The notes under the pieces: generated by a model
The model's input: only the letters and a program-made list of their open reading frames with translations
Told to the model about the DNA's origin: nothing
Databases searched by the model: none
In this document: one piece after another, positions 8,353-16,895 of the stretch
Layout of the letters: the number at the start of each line of letters is the position of its first letter
How positions within the stretch are numbered: position 1 is the stretch's first letter
Source: Pseudomonas sp. LB-090624
GTDB taxonomy: Bacteria > Pseudomonadota > Gammaproteobacteria > Pseudomonadales > Pseudomonadaceae
Length of the DNA stretch: 64,000 nt
Reading direction: 5' to 3'
Assembly: GCF_003205205.1 (NCBI RefSeq)
Contig: NZ_QJRL01000002.1
Span: forward strand, 340,695-404,694
Translations under genes and position numbers: made by a program

Positions 8353-9251
8353 TGAGTTTCGAAACCTTTCGCCAAACGGTCCAGGACTGGGCCACTGTCG
8401 GCTACCTGCCCGAGGCGCTGGCCTACGGCTTCGTGGTCAACGCGCTGCTGGCCGGCCTGATGATCGGCCCGGTACTGGGGGGCCTGGGCACCCTCGTGGT
8501 GGTCAAGCGCTTTGCCTTTTTCTCCGAAGCCGTTGGCCATGCAGCGCTGACCGGGGTCGCAATCGGCATCCTGCTGGGTGAGCCCTACACCGGCCCTTAC
8601 GGCAGCCTGTTCGGTTACTGCCTGCTGTTCGGCATCCTGCTCAACTTCCTGCGCAACCGCACCGGGCTATCGCCGGACACACTGATCGGCGTGTTCCTGT
8701 CGGTGTCGCTGGCGCTGGGCGCGAGCCTGCTGTTGATGCTGGCAGGCAAGATCAATGTGCATATCCTCGAAAACGTATTGTTCGGCTCGGTGCTGACCGT
8801 CAGTGGCCAGGACCTGGTGGTGCTGGGCATCGTCGCGGTGTTGGTGCTGGCGCTGGCCCTACCGCTGTACAACCGCATCATGCTGGCCAGTTTCAACCCG
8901 CAACTGGCCGCCGTGCGCGGGGTAGCCGTGAAAACCCTGGACTATCTGTTCGTGGTGCTGGTGACCTTGGTGACCGTAGCGGCAGTGAAGGTGATCGGGG
9001 CGATCCTGGTCGGTGCGCTGCTGGTGATCCCTGCCGCCGCGGCACGCCTGGTCAGCCAGTCGCTGAAAGGCTTTTTCTTCCTGTCGGTGCTGATCGCGAC
9101 CATCAGCACCCTGTTCGGCATCCTGCTGCCGATCATTTTCGATCTGCCGGTGCCATCGGGCGCCGCGATCATCCTGGTCGCCGGCATTTGCTTCGCCCTG
9201 GCCGCCCTGGCCCGCGCCCTCGTTCCCCGCCTGCAAGGAAACCCGGCATGA
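8352..9251 (+). CDS. fpvE: Metal ABC transporter permease FpvE
   Basis: 299 residues, highly hydrophobic, with eight or nine predicted membrane helices. It shows the ABC-3 (ZnuB-like) family features GALLVIPAAAARL and the coupling region FFSEAVGHAALTGVAIG. It forms the inner-membrane channel for iron delivered by FpvC and probably FpvF. Its start overlaps the end of fpvD and its end overlaps fpvF by 4 bp, so it is translationally coupled. Confidence 0.88.
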   Translation: MSFETFRQTVQDWATVGYLPEALAYGFVVNALLAGLMIGPVLGGLGTLVVVKRFAFFSEAVGHAALTGVAIGILLGEPYTGPYGSLFGYCLLFGILLNFLRNRTGLSPDTLIGVFLSVSLALGASLLLMLAGKINVHILENVLFGSVLTVSGQDLVVLGIVAVLVLALALPLYNRIMLASFNPQLAAVRGVAVKTLDYLFVVLVTLVTVAAVKVIGAILVGALLVIPAAAARLVSQSLKGFFFLSVLIATISTLFGILLPIIFDLPVPSGAAIILVAGICFALAALARALVPRLQGNPA

Positions 9252-10111
9252 ACCTCAAACACCTGACCCTGGCACTAGCCCTGGCCGGCCTGCCGTCGCT
9301 GTCTTTCGCCACGCAGGTGCTGACCACCCTGCCCGTCACCCACAGCCTGGCCAGCGTCCTGCTCGACGGCACAACGGTGCAGCTCAAGCGGGCGGCACCG
9401 GCCAACCTCCCAGCCAGCCGCCAGCCGTCGTATTTCAGCGGGCGTGGCGGCGCCAGCCTGGACAAGGCGGCGCAACAGGCCGACGCGGTGATCGGGGTGC
9501 GTTCGATCTGGCGTGACGACCCGCTGTACCCCATGGCCAGGCGCAGCAATATCCGCATTGTCGAGATCGATGCCGCCCGGCCGGTGGATGGCGCCCTGCC
9601 CGGTATCGCGGTGAGTGGTGACGATGCCTATGGCGCCTACCCCTGGCTCAACCCGACCAACCTTGGGCGCATGGCCGACGTGGTGGCCAATGATCTGGAG
9701 CGCCTGGCGCCTGGCGACAAAGCGAAGATCCAGGACAACCTGGCCGGGCTCAAGCGCCAGCTGCTGGCGCTTGCGGCCAACAGCCAGACACGCCTGGCCA
9801 AGGTCGACAACCTGACCGTGGTGAGCCTGTCGGAGCGGCTGGGTTATCTGGCCAGCGGGTTGAACCTGGACGTGGTCGAACAGCCGCTGCCGGCCGAATG
9901 GGATGCGGCCGCGCTGAAGGCCTTGGAGGAAAACCTGAAGGCACAGGATGTGGCGCTGGTGCTGCACCACCGGCAGCCGGAGGCTGGGGTGGCCGAAGTG
10001 ATCAAGGCGGCCGGGGCGAAGCTGGTGGTGGTGGACAGCGACCCTGAGGATGCGTTTGCCGGCTTGAAGGCCAGCGTCGATCAGGTAGTGGAGGCATTGG
10101 GCGAAAGCTGA
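9248..10111 (+). CDS. fpvF: Second periplasmic metal-binding protein FpvF
   Basis: 287 residues from ATG 9248 (MNLKHLTLALALAG), with a signal peptide to SFA. Same ZnuA-like fold class as FpvC but more divergent. The N-terminal region has VTHSLAS but lacks the second and third His clusters seen in FpvC. In P. aeruginosa FpvC and FpvF form a complex with ferripyoverdine, with FpvF proposed to hold the siderophore. The loss of metal ligands fits that, but this is inference. Last gene of the operon, followed by a REP hairpin. Confidence 0.85.
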   Translation: MNLKHLTLALALAGLPSLSFATQVLTTLPVTHSLASVLLDGTTVQLKRAAPANLPASRQPSYFSGRGGASLDKAAQQADAVIGVRSIWRDDPLYPMARRSNIRIVEIDAARPVDGALPGIAVSGDDAYGAYPWLNPTNLGRMADVVANDLERLAPGDKAKIQDNLAGLKRQLLALAANSQTRLAKVDNLTVVSLSERLGYLASGLNLDVVEQPLPAEWDAAALKALEENLKAQDVALVLHHRQPEAGVAEVIKAAGAKLVVVDSDPEDAFAGLKASVDQVVEALGES

Positions 10112-10118
10112 AAGCGGC

Positions 10119-10162
10119 GGTGCCGGCCTTCTCGCGGGCAAGCCCGCGAAACGGCCGGCACC
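10119..10162. repeat. REP-type palindrome after the fpv operon
   Basis: Outer arms GGTGCCGGCC (10119-10128) and GGCCGGCACC (10153-10162) are perfect complements and enclose TCGCGGGC-AA-GCCCGCGA. This core is the common P. putida REP unit. It sits between convergent genes and may also act as a bidirectional terminator or 3'-end stabiliser. Confidence 0.8.
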
Positions 10163-10173
10163 GGTAACCGCTG

Positions 10174-11229
10174 CTAGCGCTTCATGCATCGCCGATAACG
10201 CTCATCAACCCGCCCCGCAAACCACGCTGTGGTCAGCTTGCGGGTGATCTTCGGGCTCTTCAGCTGGATCCCCGGCAGCACCGCCCGCGGTACCGGCTTG
10301 GCGGCAGCAGCATCGGCCAGGCTAAACACCCCCCTGTACAGCTTGCTGTCCTCGAATGCCAGGCTGTCACCGTCTTCCAGCTGGCTACGGATTTGCGGGT
10401 TGCGCAGGCCCAGCTTCACGCCCACTTTGCGCGCCGCCATTTCGGTCGTGCCCGGCATGATCGAACCCGGTGCAATCAGGTCGCCGTCCAGCGCCAGCTG
10501 CACGCCAGCCACCTTGCTCAGGGCCGCCTGAAACGCCGCATTACGGCTGGCGTACCAGCCCGCGTTGAAATCGGCGAAGCGATACAGCTGGCGCTCGTAG
10601 CTGGCCGGGTACCCCAACAAGTGGGCGATACCGAAGTACATACCGCCACGCCGGCTGAACACCTCCTGGCGGATGCTACCATCGTGGCTGTACGGGTAAT
10701 CCTGTGCATGCTTTTCGGCAAAATCGATACTCACCTGCATCGGCCCGCCGGTATGCACCGGGTTGAGCCCGCCAAGCAAGGTCTTGCCCAGTGGGACGCG
10801 AGCGATGACTTCATCGTACAACTCGCTCAGCTGCCTTTCGCTACGCACCGCCTGTAACCGCTGCTGGTAGCTCTGACCGTTGCCTGACGGCGTCTTCAGC
10901 GCACCCTCGACCAGCAGCTTGGGGATATGCAAACGCGCGGCGCGGCGGTCGATTTCATCGCGGGCAATACGCCCCAGGTTGGGCACCTGGGGGTCGGCAG
11001 TGAAGGTTGATTCCTGTTCGGTCACCGCCAGCACGGCGCACAGGTTGCTCTTGCTCGGGGCAATGCGCTGGGCTTCGAAGGCTACCTGGATATCCCTGGC
11101 CCAACCCTCGCGATCCTTGGCCTGGGCAGGTAGCAGCCGCAGCAGCTGGGCGCGAACCTTGACGGGGTCCGCTTCGGGGGCCTCCTCGCGGCGCCCGGCA
11201 CAGCCTTGCAGCAGCGCCAGGGCCATCAA
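10174..11229 (-). CDS. DUF1615 lipoprotein
   Basis: About 351 residues. The coding frame has no good ATG signal peptide: ATG 11226 leaves only about nine residues before the cysteine. TTG 11229 is used here. An in-frame CTG at 11256, overlapping the stop of the upstream gene, would give a complete lipoprotein signal (NGRLLASGLMALALLQGC). The lipobox is LLQGC. The mature domain (SNLCAVLAVTEQESTF, GGPMQVSIDFAE, FSRRGGMYFGIAHLL) matches the DUF1615 family. EQES and the general layout recall lytic transglycosylase-like folds, but activity is unproven. Likely co-transcribed with the isochorismatase-like gene. Confidence 0.8.
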   Translation of the reverse strand: MMALALLQGCAGRREEAPEADPVKVRAQLLRLLPAQAKDREGWARDIQVAFEAQRIAPSKSNLCAVLAVTEQESTFTADPQVPNLGRIARDEIDRRAARLHIPKLLVEGALKTPSGNGQSYQQRLQAVRSERQLSELYDEVIARVPLGKTLLGGLNPVHTGGPMQVSIDFAEKHAQDYPYSHDGSIRQEVFSRRGGMYFGIAHLLGYPASYERQLYRFADFNAGWYASRNAAFQAALSKVAGVQLALDGDLIAPGSIMPGTTEMAARKVGVKLGLRNPQIRSQLEDGDSLAFEDSKLYRGVFSLADAAAAKPVPRAVLPGIQLKSPKITRKLTTAWFAGRVDERYRRCMKR

Positions 11230-11252
11230 GCCACTGGCCAGTAACCGGCCGT

Positions 11253-11804
11253 TCAGGGCTGTTCACCGACCAGGTAGGTCTTGCTGATGTGGCGGAACAA
11301 GGGGTGGCTGGCACTGCCCATTAGCTCGAACAGCACCATTTCCCGGGTCACCACCTGCGCCCCGGCGGCTCGCATGCGTGCCAGGCCCGCAGCCTTGCTG
11401 GCCGCAGTGCGGCTGTCACAGGCATCCTCGACCACGAACACCTGTTTGCCCAGCGCCAGCAGGCCGAGCACGGTCTGCAGCACGCAGACATGGGTTTCCA
11501 TACCACACACGATCACCTGCCCACGCGCCATCAGGCTGGCCGGCAGGCACTCGGCGGCCACACAGGAAAAATGGCTTTTCTCCACCACGTCGGCAGCCGG
11601 TGCAGCGGCCAGCAGCTCCGCCAAGGTATGACCCAAGCCCTTGGGGTACTGCTCGGAGATCACCGTCGGCAGCTCCAGCTCGGCGGTCGCAGCCAGCAAC
11701 CAGCGCGCCCGCGCTCGAGTGCCTTCGGGGTCGCTCATGGCGCCGATGAGTTTTTCCTGGATGTCGACGACCAGCAGTGTGGCCTTGTGTGGATCGATCA
11801 GCAT
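11253..11804 (-). CDS. Isochorismatase-family hydrolase (YcaC-like)
   Basis: 183 residues from ATG 11804 with AAGGGG upstream. It is a cysteine hydrolase of the isochorismatase superfamily. The triad is Asp in LLVVDIQEKL, Lys in VVEKSHFSC and Cys in GMETHVCVLQT. YcaC-like proteins form octamers and their substrates are mostly unknown. True isochorismatase function is not implied, because the siderophore here is pyoverdine, which needs none. It lies directly downstream of the thioesterase/MbtH pair on the same strand. Confidence 0.82.
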   Translation of the reverse strand: MLIDPHKATLLVVDIQEKLIGAMSDPEGTRARARWLLAATAELELPTVISEQYPKGLGHTLAELLAAAPAADVVEKSHFSCVAAECLPASLMARGQVIVCGMETHVCVLQTVLGLLALGKQVFVVEDACDSRTAASKAAGLARMRAAGAQVVTREMVLFELMGSASHPLFRHISKTYLVGEQP

Positions 11805-11861
11805 TGCATGCCCCTTGCCTGGGAAAAGGCCTAGCCTCCCCCAGGCAAGCGGTAACGTCAA

Positions 11862-12581
11862 TCAGGCTGTCAGCCGCAGCGGTTGCAGCGCGGCGGTAAG
11901 TGCGTCCAGCACAGGGTCTTCATGTTCATGGATGAAGAAGTGGCCACCCGGGAACATCTGCAGGGTGAATTCACCGTGGGTTTCACTGCCCCAGGCCTGC
12001 AGCTGCTCATCGTTGGCCCGGTCATCGGTGCCACCCAGTACATGTAGCGGGCACTGCAATGCCGGGCGCTGACGGTAGGCGTAGGTCCCGCACAACAGGA
12101 AATCGGCGCGCAGGGTGGGCAAGGTCAGGCTCATCAGTTCGGCATTGGCCAACACTTCTTCAGGCGTGCCCTGCAGCTCACGCAACTCGCTGATCAGCTC
12201 GGCGTCGCTCTTGGGCTGGCCCCAATTCTTGCCGTCGTAGTCCTCGCGCCGGGTCGGTGCCGCCGTCCCGCAGGCGAATAACGCCACGGGCGCCGGGCAG
12301 CCCAGCGCTTGCAGCTCGTGGGCCAGCTCGAAGGCCAGCAACGCACCGAGACTGTGGCCAAGCAACGCGTAAGGCGCACTGGCCGTCAGGCGCTGCTCGC
12401 TGGCCAGTAGCCGGGCCAGCGCCTGCATGTCGGTGTACAGCGGTTCGGCCATGCGCGCACCGCGCCCGGGCAATTCCACCGGGCGTACCTGCAACCAGGC
12501 AGGCAGCTTGCGCCGCCAGCGGCTGTAGACCATCGCGCTGGCGCCGGAGTACGGCAGGCACAGCAGGTTCAATGGGGTCAC
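11862..12581 (-). CDS. Type II thioesterase of the pyoverdine NRPS system (PvdG/GrsT-like)
   Basis: 239 residues from GTG 12581, which overlaps the MbtH stop (GTGA), so the two are translationally coupled. It is an alpha/beta hydrolase: the nucleophile elbow is [11 protein letters not shown], Asp is in [11 protein letters not shown], and His is in [10 protein letters not shown]. The N-terminus [16 protein letters not shown] is typical of editing thioesterases that remove wrong acyl groups from NRPS carrier domains. Context (MbtH, pvdA nearby, candidate iron-starvation box) points to pyoverdine assembly. PvdG is the best guess for the name but is not certain. Confidence 0.87.
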   Translation of the reverse strand: MTPLNLLCLPYSGASAMVYSRWRRKLPAWLQVRPVELPGRGARMAEPLYTDMQALARLLASEQRLTASAPYALLGHSLGALLAFELAHELQALGCPAPVALFACGTAAPTRREDYDGKNWGQPKSDAELISELRELQGTPEEVLANAELMSLTLPTLRADFLLCGTYAYRQRPALQCPLHVLGGTDDRANDEQLQAWGSETHGEFTLQMFPGGHFFIHEHEDPVLDALTAALQPLRLTA

Positions 12582-12799
12582 TGGGCGGCAGCTTCGGCCA
12601 TTTTCTGGCGCAGGCTCAGCGGGCGCATGTCGGTCCAGACTTCGTCGATGTAGGCCAGACAGTCCTTCTTCAGGCCGCTCTTGCCCACGGCACGCCAGCC
12701 GTTGGGGATGGCTTTGTAGTCGGGCCAGATCGAATACTGCTCTTCGTGGTTGACCACTACCTGGAACTGGATATCGTCGCGGTCGAAAACGGAAGTCAT
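12578..12799 (-). CDS. MbtH-like NRPS partner protein
   Basis: 73 residues from ATG 12799, preceded by AAGGAGACAGGCA. It contains the MbtH signature: an N-terminal [16 protein letters not shown] strand, IPNGWR, and the C-terminal WTDMRPLSL. MbtH proteins bind and activate or stabilise adenylation domains. Here the partner is presumably the pyoverdine synthetases elsewhere in the genome. First gene of a minus-strand unit of MbtH and thioesterase, likely extending to the isochorismatase-like and DUF1615 genes. Confidence 0.93.
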   Translation of the reverse strand: MTSVFDRDDIQFQVVVNHEEQYSIWPDYKAIPNGWRAVGKSGLKKDCLAYIDEVWTDMRPLSLRQKMAEAAAQ

Positions 12800-12860
12800 T
12801 GCCTGTCTCCTTGAATGATGAATGCCGCTGCGGGCTTCGCGCAGGGGGGCTTTCAAGTAG

Positions 12861-12884
12861 ACGTAGCAAACGGTGGGAAAATTA
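12861..12884 (-). promoter_or_regulatory. Candidate iron-starvation box upstream of the MbtH gene
   Basis: On the minus strand TAATT is followed by exactly 16 nt and then CGT, with TTCCC at the start of the spacer. This differs from the TAAAT-16-CGT box of pvdA by one base in the -35 element. It lies 62 bp before the MbtH start codon, similar to the 75 bp seen at pvdA. Confidence 0.65.
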
Positions 12885-12946
12885 GTGGGCCTCACGCACT
12901 TCCTTGTGGCCGCGGCCCGCGTAACTACAGAAGACCGTATTTCACA

Positions 12947-13348
12947 TCAAGCATCCCGCAACAAGTCGTGGTTATCGAGCAGGCGGAAGGCCACCTGCGG
13001 GTTGCGCTCCAGCCCCCGGCGGATCGCTGCCGGGATCGATTGCCGGGTCTTGCGGCACAGCCCCGGCTGGTCGTCCAGTTCGATGACGATACCGCGCATG
13101 GTCCGCACTTCGTTGAAGCCTGGGGCAATGTGCACGCGGATGCCGAGGTTTTCGTACAAGCGTTGCTGCAGGCGTTGCAGGTCTTCGAGGTCCTTGAGGT
13201 TTTCCAGGCGTTCGAGCAGGCGTTTTTCTTCCTGGCGGGTCAGCAGGAGGATGCGCTGGGCGGTCTGCGGGTGCTCGGCCAAGTGTTCACGCCCGCAGAT
13301 ACAGGCGCCAGGGGGGCACGGTTGGCGTAAAGGGGCTGGTGTACTCAT
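12947..13348 (-). CDS. Conserved-looking protein with N-terminal Cys cluster, unknown function
   Basis: 133 residues from ATG 13348 (MSTPAPLRQPCPPGACICG). The N-terminus carries the cysteines CPPGACIC followed by GREHL, a possible metal-binding site. A charged helical segment rich in Glu, Leu and Arg (about residues 35-65, coiled coil) and an alpha/beta tail follow. No signal peptide or membrane helix. It stands alone between the MbtH promoter and the purU promoter. No family was recognised. Confidence 0.65.
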   Translation of the reverse strand: MSTPAPLRQPCPPGACICGREHLAEHPQTAQRILLLTRQEEKRLLERLENLKDLEDLQRLQQRLYENLGIRVHIAPGFNEVRTMRGIVIELDDQPGLCRKTRQSIPAAIRRGLERNPQVAFRLLDNHDLLRDA

Positions 13349-13579
13349 AGGGCAAGCATAGCGTGTACTCCGGCTGCGCGGGTATGTCGGCTCAGGGTAT
13401 GAAAACTTTCCTGTCAGGATAAAAAATTTCACAAACCTCTAGACCGCCTACCCCCTCTTGGCCTATAAATCGCCTAAAGGAAATTTATATTCCCACCAAG
13501 AAACATCACTTCGCCGCTCGCGAAGCCTCTTTTGCCCTTGTGCCCGACCTGCCCCACTCCATCACGAGGCCTATTCCAC

Positions 13580-14446
13580 ATGCACCCCGCTCCCGATCAT
13601 TTCATCCTGCGTGTCAGTTGCCCGGCGGTGTCCGGCATCGTCGCGGCGGTGACCACCTACCTGGCCGAGCACGGTTGCTATATCAGCGAGATGGCGCAGT
13701 TCGACGACGAGGATAAAGGGCGCTTCTTCATGCGCGCAGTGTTCCGCTACAACACCGGTACCCCAGGCGACACGCCGCAGCTGGAAAGCGGCTTCAGCGA
13801 TGTCGCCCAGCGTTTCGACATGCAGTGGAGCCTGCACAGCAGCGCCCGGCCCATGCGCGTGCTGCTGATGGTGAGCAAGTTCGACCACTGCCTGTCCGAC
13901 CTGCTGTACCGGCACGCCAAGGGCGAGCTGGACATGCAGATCACTGCCGTGGTTTCCAACCACCTGGACCTGCGCCCGATGGCCGAGCGCCAGGGCATTC
14001 GCTTCGTCTACCTGCCGGTGACCAAGGACACCAAGGCAGAGCAGGAAGCAGCGCTGCTGCGCATCGTCGAGGACACCGGTACCGAACTGGTGGTGCTGGC
14101 GCGCTACATGCAGATCCTCTCCGACGACCTGTGCCGCCAGCTGTCGGGCCGGGCGATCAACATTCACCACTCGTTCCTGCCTGGTTTCAAGGGTGCCAAG
14201 CCCTATCACCAGGCCTACCAGCGCGGGGTCAAGCTGATCGGCGCCACCGCCCACTACGTTACCAGCGACCTCGACGAAGGGCCGATCATCGAACAGGAAG
14301 TGCAGCGCGTCGACCACGCCTACGCCCCGGATGACCTCGTAGCCATCGGCCGCGACACCGAGACCATCGCCCTGTCCCGCGCGGTGAAATACCACCTTGA
14401 GCACCGTGTGTTTCTCAACCACGACCGCACGGTGATTTTCAAATGA
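13580..14446 (+). CDS. purU: Formyltetrahydrofolate deformylase
   Basis: 288 residues from ATG 13580 ([16 protein letters not shown]); a longer in-frame start at 13532 is rejected because the ACT domain normally begins right at the N-terminus. It has an N-terminal ACT domain (about 1-85) and a C-terminal formyltransferase-fold hydrolase domain. That domain contains the catalytic Asn/His in [10 protein letters not shown] and Asp in [11 protein letters not shown]. It hydrolyses 10-formyl-THF to formate and THF. First gene of a purU-folD-soxBDAG operon; its stop overlaps the folD start. In this setting it would recycle THF while methyl groups are being oxidised. Confidence 0.93.
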   Translation: MHPAPDHFILRVSCPAVSGIVAAVTTYLAEHGCYISEMAQFDDEDKGRFFMRAVFRYNTGTPGDTPQLESGFSDVAQRFDMQWSLHSSARPMRVLLMVSKFDHCLSDLLYRHAKGELDMQITAVVSNHLDLRPMAERQGIRFVYLPVTKDTKAEQEAALLRIVEDTGTELVVLARYMQILSDDLCRQLSGRAINIHHSFLPGFKGAKPYHQAYQRGVKLIGATAHYVTSDLDEGPIIEQEVQRVDHAYAPDDLVAIGRDTETIALSRAVKYHLEHRVFLNHDRTVIFK

Positions 14447-15354
14447 ACGCCATTCCCAGCATCAAGCTGATCGACGGCAAAGCCACGGCTGCGCGCGTGC
14501 TGGCCGAGGTGCGCGAGCAGGTGCAGCAGCTGCGCGACGGCGGCGTGCAACCGGGCCTTGCCGTGGTGCTGGTTGGCGCCGATGCCGCCAGCCAGGTGTA
14601 CGTGCGCAACAAAGTGCTGCGCGCCGAGGAAGTGGGTATTCGCTCACTGGAGCATCGCCTGCCCACCGACACTACCCAGGCCGAACTGCTGACCCTGATC
14701 GAGCGCCTGAACCGCGACACCGAGGTCAACGGCATTCTGGTGCAGCTGCCCTTGCCCGGGCATATCGACGAACACCGCATACTGCAAGCCATCAACCCGC
14801 TCAAGGACGTGGATGGCTTCCACAGCGAGAACGTCGGCGGCCTGGCCCAAGGGCGTGACGTGCTCACCCCCTGCACGCCCAGCGGCTGCATGCGCTTGCT
14901 GCGCGATACCTGCGGCGAGCTGCGTGGCAAGCACGCTGTGGTGGTTGGCCGCTCCAACATCGTCGGCAAGCCCATGGCGGCCCTGCTCCTGCAAGCCGAC
15001 TGCACGGTGACCGTGGTGCACTCGCGCAGCCAGGACTTACCAGCGCTGTGCCGCCAGGCCGATATCCTGGTGGCCGCTGTAGGCAAGCCCCTGCTGATCG
15101 GCGCTGACTGGCTCAAGCCCGGCGCAGTGGTGATCGATGTGGGCATCAACCGCATTGATGTGGGTGGCCACAGCCGCCTCGTCGGCGATGTCGATTTTGC
15201 TGCTGCCCTGCCCCAGGTTGCCGGTATCACCCCGGTGCCCGGCGGTGTCGGCCCCATGACCATTGCCTACCTGATGAAAAACACCCTGCTCGCCCTCGAC
15301 CTGCAACAGCAGGCCGCCCACCAGGAGCGCACCGCATGCCTTTCGCCCTGCTGA
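14443..15354 (+). CDS. folD: Bifunctional methylene-THF dehydrogenase / methenyl-THF cyclohydrolase
   Basis: 303 residues, about 15-20 longer than a typical FolD; the extra is a C-terminal tail overlapping soxB. Catalytic motif [16 protein letters not shown] carries the conserved Tyr and Lys. LVQLPLP, the NADP-binding [11 protein letters not shown] and the PGGVGPMT motif are all present. It converts 5,10-methylene-THF, the product of sarcosine oxidase, to 10-formyl-THF, the PurU substrate. A second folD copy elsewhere is expected, because FolD is also needed for general metabolism. Confidence 0.93.
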   Translation: MNAIPSIKLIDGKATAARVLAEVREQVQQLRDGGVQPGLAVVLVGADAASQVYVRNKVLRAEEVGIRSLEHRLPTDTTQAELLTLIERLNRDTEVNGILVQLPLPGHIDEHRILQAINPLKDVDGFHSENVGGLAQGRDVLTPCTPSGCMRLLRDTCGELRGKHAVVVGRSNIVGKPMAALLLQADCTVTVVHSRSQDLPALCRQADILVAAVGKPLLIGADWLKPGAVVIDVGINRIDVGGHSRLVGDVDFAAALPQVAGITPVPGGVGPMTIAYLMKNTLLALDLQQQAAHQERTACLSPC

Positions 15355-16577
15355 AATACGGCCTGAGCGCCGACTATCCGGTGGAGGTCGACCTGCCGCC
15401 ACCGTGCGAACTCAAGCCGCGCTATGACGTGGTGATCATCGGCGGTGGCGGCCACGGGCTGGCCATTGCTTACTACCTGGCAAAGTACCACGGCGTGACC
15501 AATGTCGCCGTGCTGGAGAAGGCCTACCTGGGTGGCGGCAATACCGCGCGCAACACGGCGGTGATCCGCTCCAACTACCTCACCAGCGAAGGTGTGCGCT
15601 TTTACGCCGAATCCGTGCGCATGTTCCAGAACCTGTCGAACGAGTTCGATTTCAACATCATGTATTCCGAGCGTGGCCAGCTGACCCTGGCGCACACCGA
15701 CGCCACCGTGCGCGCCTTCCGCCAACGCGCCGAGGTCAACAAACACTTCGGCGGGCGCACCGAGATGATCGACCGTCAACAGATTCGTGAGCTGGTCCCC
15801 AGCCTGAACCTGGACCCCGGCCACCTGCCGGTGCTCGCCGGCCTCTGGCACATCGACGGCGCCACGGCTCGACACGACGCCGTGGCTTGGGGCTACGCCA
15901 AGCAGGCGGCCAAGCGCGGCGTGGAAATCCACCCGCTGACCGAAGTGCAGGACCTGCTGATTCGCAACGGCCGCATCGAAGCAGTGAAGACCAACCGTGG
16001 CACCGTGCAGTGCGGCTGCGTGGTGCAGGCGGTGGCCGGCGCCAGCTCGCTGCTGATGGCCAAGGCCGGCATCCGCGCGCCGATCCACACCTACCCGCTG
16101 CAGGCCATGGTCACCCAACCGTTCAAGCCGTTCCTCGACCCGCTGGTGAGCTCGTCGGCGCTGCACTGCTACGTGCAGCAGACCAGTCGAGGCGAAATCG
16201 TCTTCGGCGGCGGTTCCGACCCTTACCCGCTGTACAACACCCGCTCCACGCTCGATCTCAAGGAAAGCCTGTTGGCCCATGCCATCGAGATGTTCCCGTT
16301 CATGGCCAACGCCAAGCTGATGCGCCAGTGGGCCGGGATGACCGACATGACCCCGGACTACAGCCCGATCATGGGGCTGTCACCCGTCGAAAACTACTAC
16401 CTCGACGCGGGCTGGGGCACCTGGGGCTTCAAGGCTACCCCGATCTGCGGCAAGACCATGGCCGAGCTGGTCGCCAGCGGCGGCAAGGTGCCCGAGCTGA
16501 TCGCCCCGTTCGCCCTGGAGCGCTTCAGCCGCTTCCAGCAAGTCAACGAAATGGGCGCCACCGCGGCCAGCCACTAA
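15336..16577 (+). CDS. soxB: Sarcosine oxidase beta subunit (heterotetrameric type)
   Basis: 413 residues, ATG 15336 preceded by AGGAG, overlapping folD by 19 bp. It is a FAD-dependent amine oxidase (DAO family). The dinucleotide site [18 protein letters not shown] is at 32-49. [11 protein letters not shown] places His180 where the heterotetrameric enzyme carries its covalent [12 protein letters not shown] and [12 protein letters not shown] near the C-terminus are family typical. The subunit performs N-demethylation of sarcosine or a similar N-methyl amine. The substrate is uncertain because no glycine-betaine genes or glyA lie nearby. Confidence 0.9.
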   Translation: MPFALLKYGLSADYPVEVDLPPPCELKPRYDVVIIGGGGHGLAIAYYLAKYHGVTNVAVLEKAYLGGGNTARNTAVIRSNYLTSEGVRFYAESVRMFQNLSNEFDFNIMYSERGQLTLAHTDATVRAFRQRAEVNKHFGGRTEMIDRQQIRELVPSLNLDPGHLPVLAGLWHIDGATARHDAVAWGYAKQAAKRGVEIHPLTEVQDLLIRNGRIEAVKTNRGTVQCGCVVQAVAGASSLLMAKAGIRAPIHTYPLQAMVTQPFKPFLDPLVSSSALHCYVQQTSRGEIVFGGGSDPYPLYNTRSTLDLKESLLAHAIEMFPFMANAKLMRQWAGMTDMTPDYSPIMGLSPVENYYLDAGWGTWGFKATPICGKTMAELVASGGKVPELIAPFALERFSRFQQVNEMGATAASH

Positions 16578-16589
16578 GGAGCGACGCCG

Positions 16590-16895
16590 ATGAAGATCCT
16601 GACCTGCCCCCTCAATGGCCCACGCAATATCAGCGAGTTCACCTACGGCGGCGAGCTCAAGCACATGCCCGACCCGGCCAGCTGCAGCGACGCCGAGTGG
16701 GCCGACCATGTGTTCAACAGCGACAACCTGGCCGGGGTGGTGCTGGAGTGGTGGCTGCACAACGCCTCCAGCTATTGGTTCCTGGCCGAACGCCACACGG
16801 TAAGTGACCAGGTACTGCGCACCTTCGACCCCAGGGCACTGTTCGACCGCCGCGTCGACTTTGCCCCAACCGCAACAGCGGAGATTGCCGGATGA
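16590..16895 (+). CDS. soxD: Sarcosine oxidase delta subunit, with altered zinc site
   Basis: 101 residues, with AAGGAG upstream of ATG 16590. Family features are MKILTCPLNGPRNISEF at the start, YGGELKH, and WWLHNASSYWFLAERHT. In characterised tetrameric enzymes this subunit binds Zn through Cys6, Cys9, His59 and Cys63. Here Cys6 and a His (57) remain, but position 9 is Asn and the residue four after the His is Ser61, so the tetrahedral Zn site is broken. Its stop overlaps soxA (ATGA). Confidence 0.88.
   Translation: MKILTCPLNGPRNISEFTYGGELKHMPDPASCSDAEWADHVFNSDNLAGVVLEWWLHNASSYWFLAERHTVSDQVLRTFDPRALFDRRVDFAPTATAEIAG

Noticed and set aside
4078..10111. Zinc uptake (znuABC) operon
   Set aside because: The ZnuA/B/C-like genes are preceded by four PepSY-reductase-type genes and lie next to pvdA, matching fpv order; no Zur-like site was recognised.
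11253..11804. True isochorismatase of a catecholate siderophore pathway
   Set aside because: The protein is YcaC-like and no entA/C/E-type genes are present; pyoverdine does not need isochorismatase.
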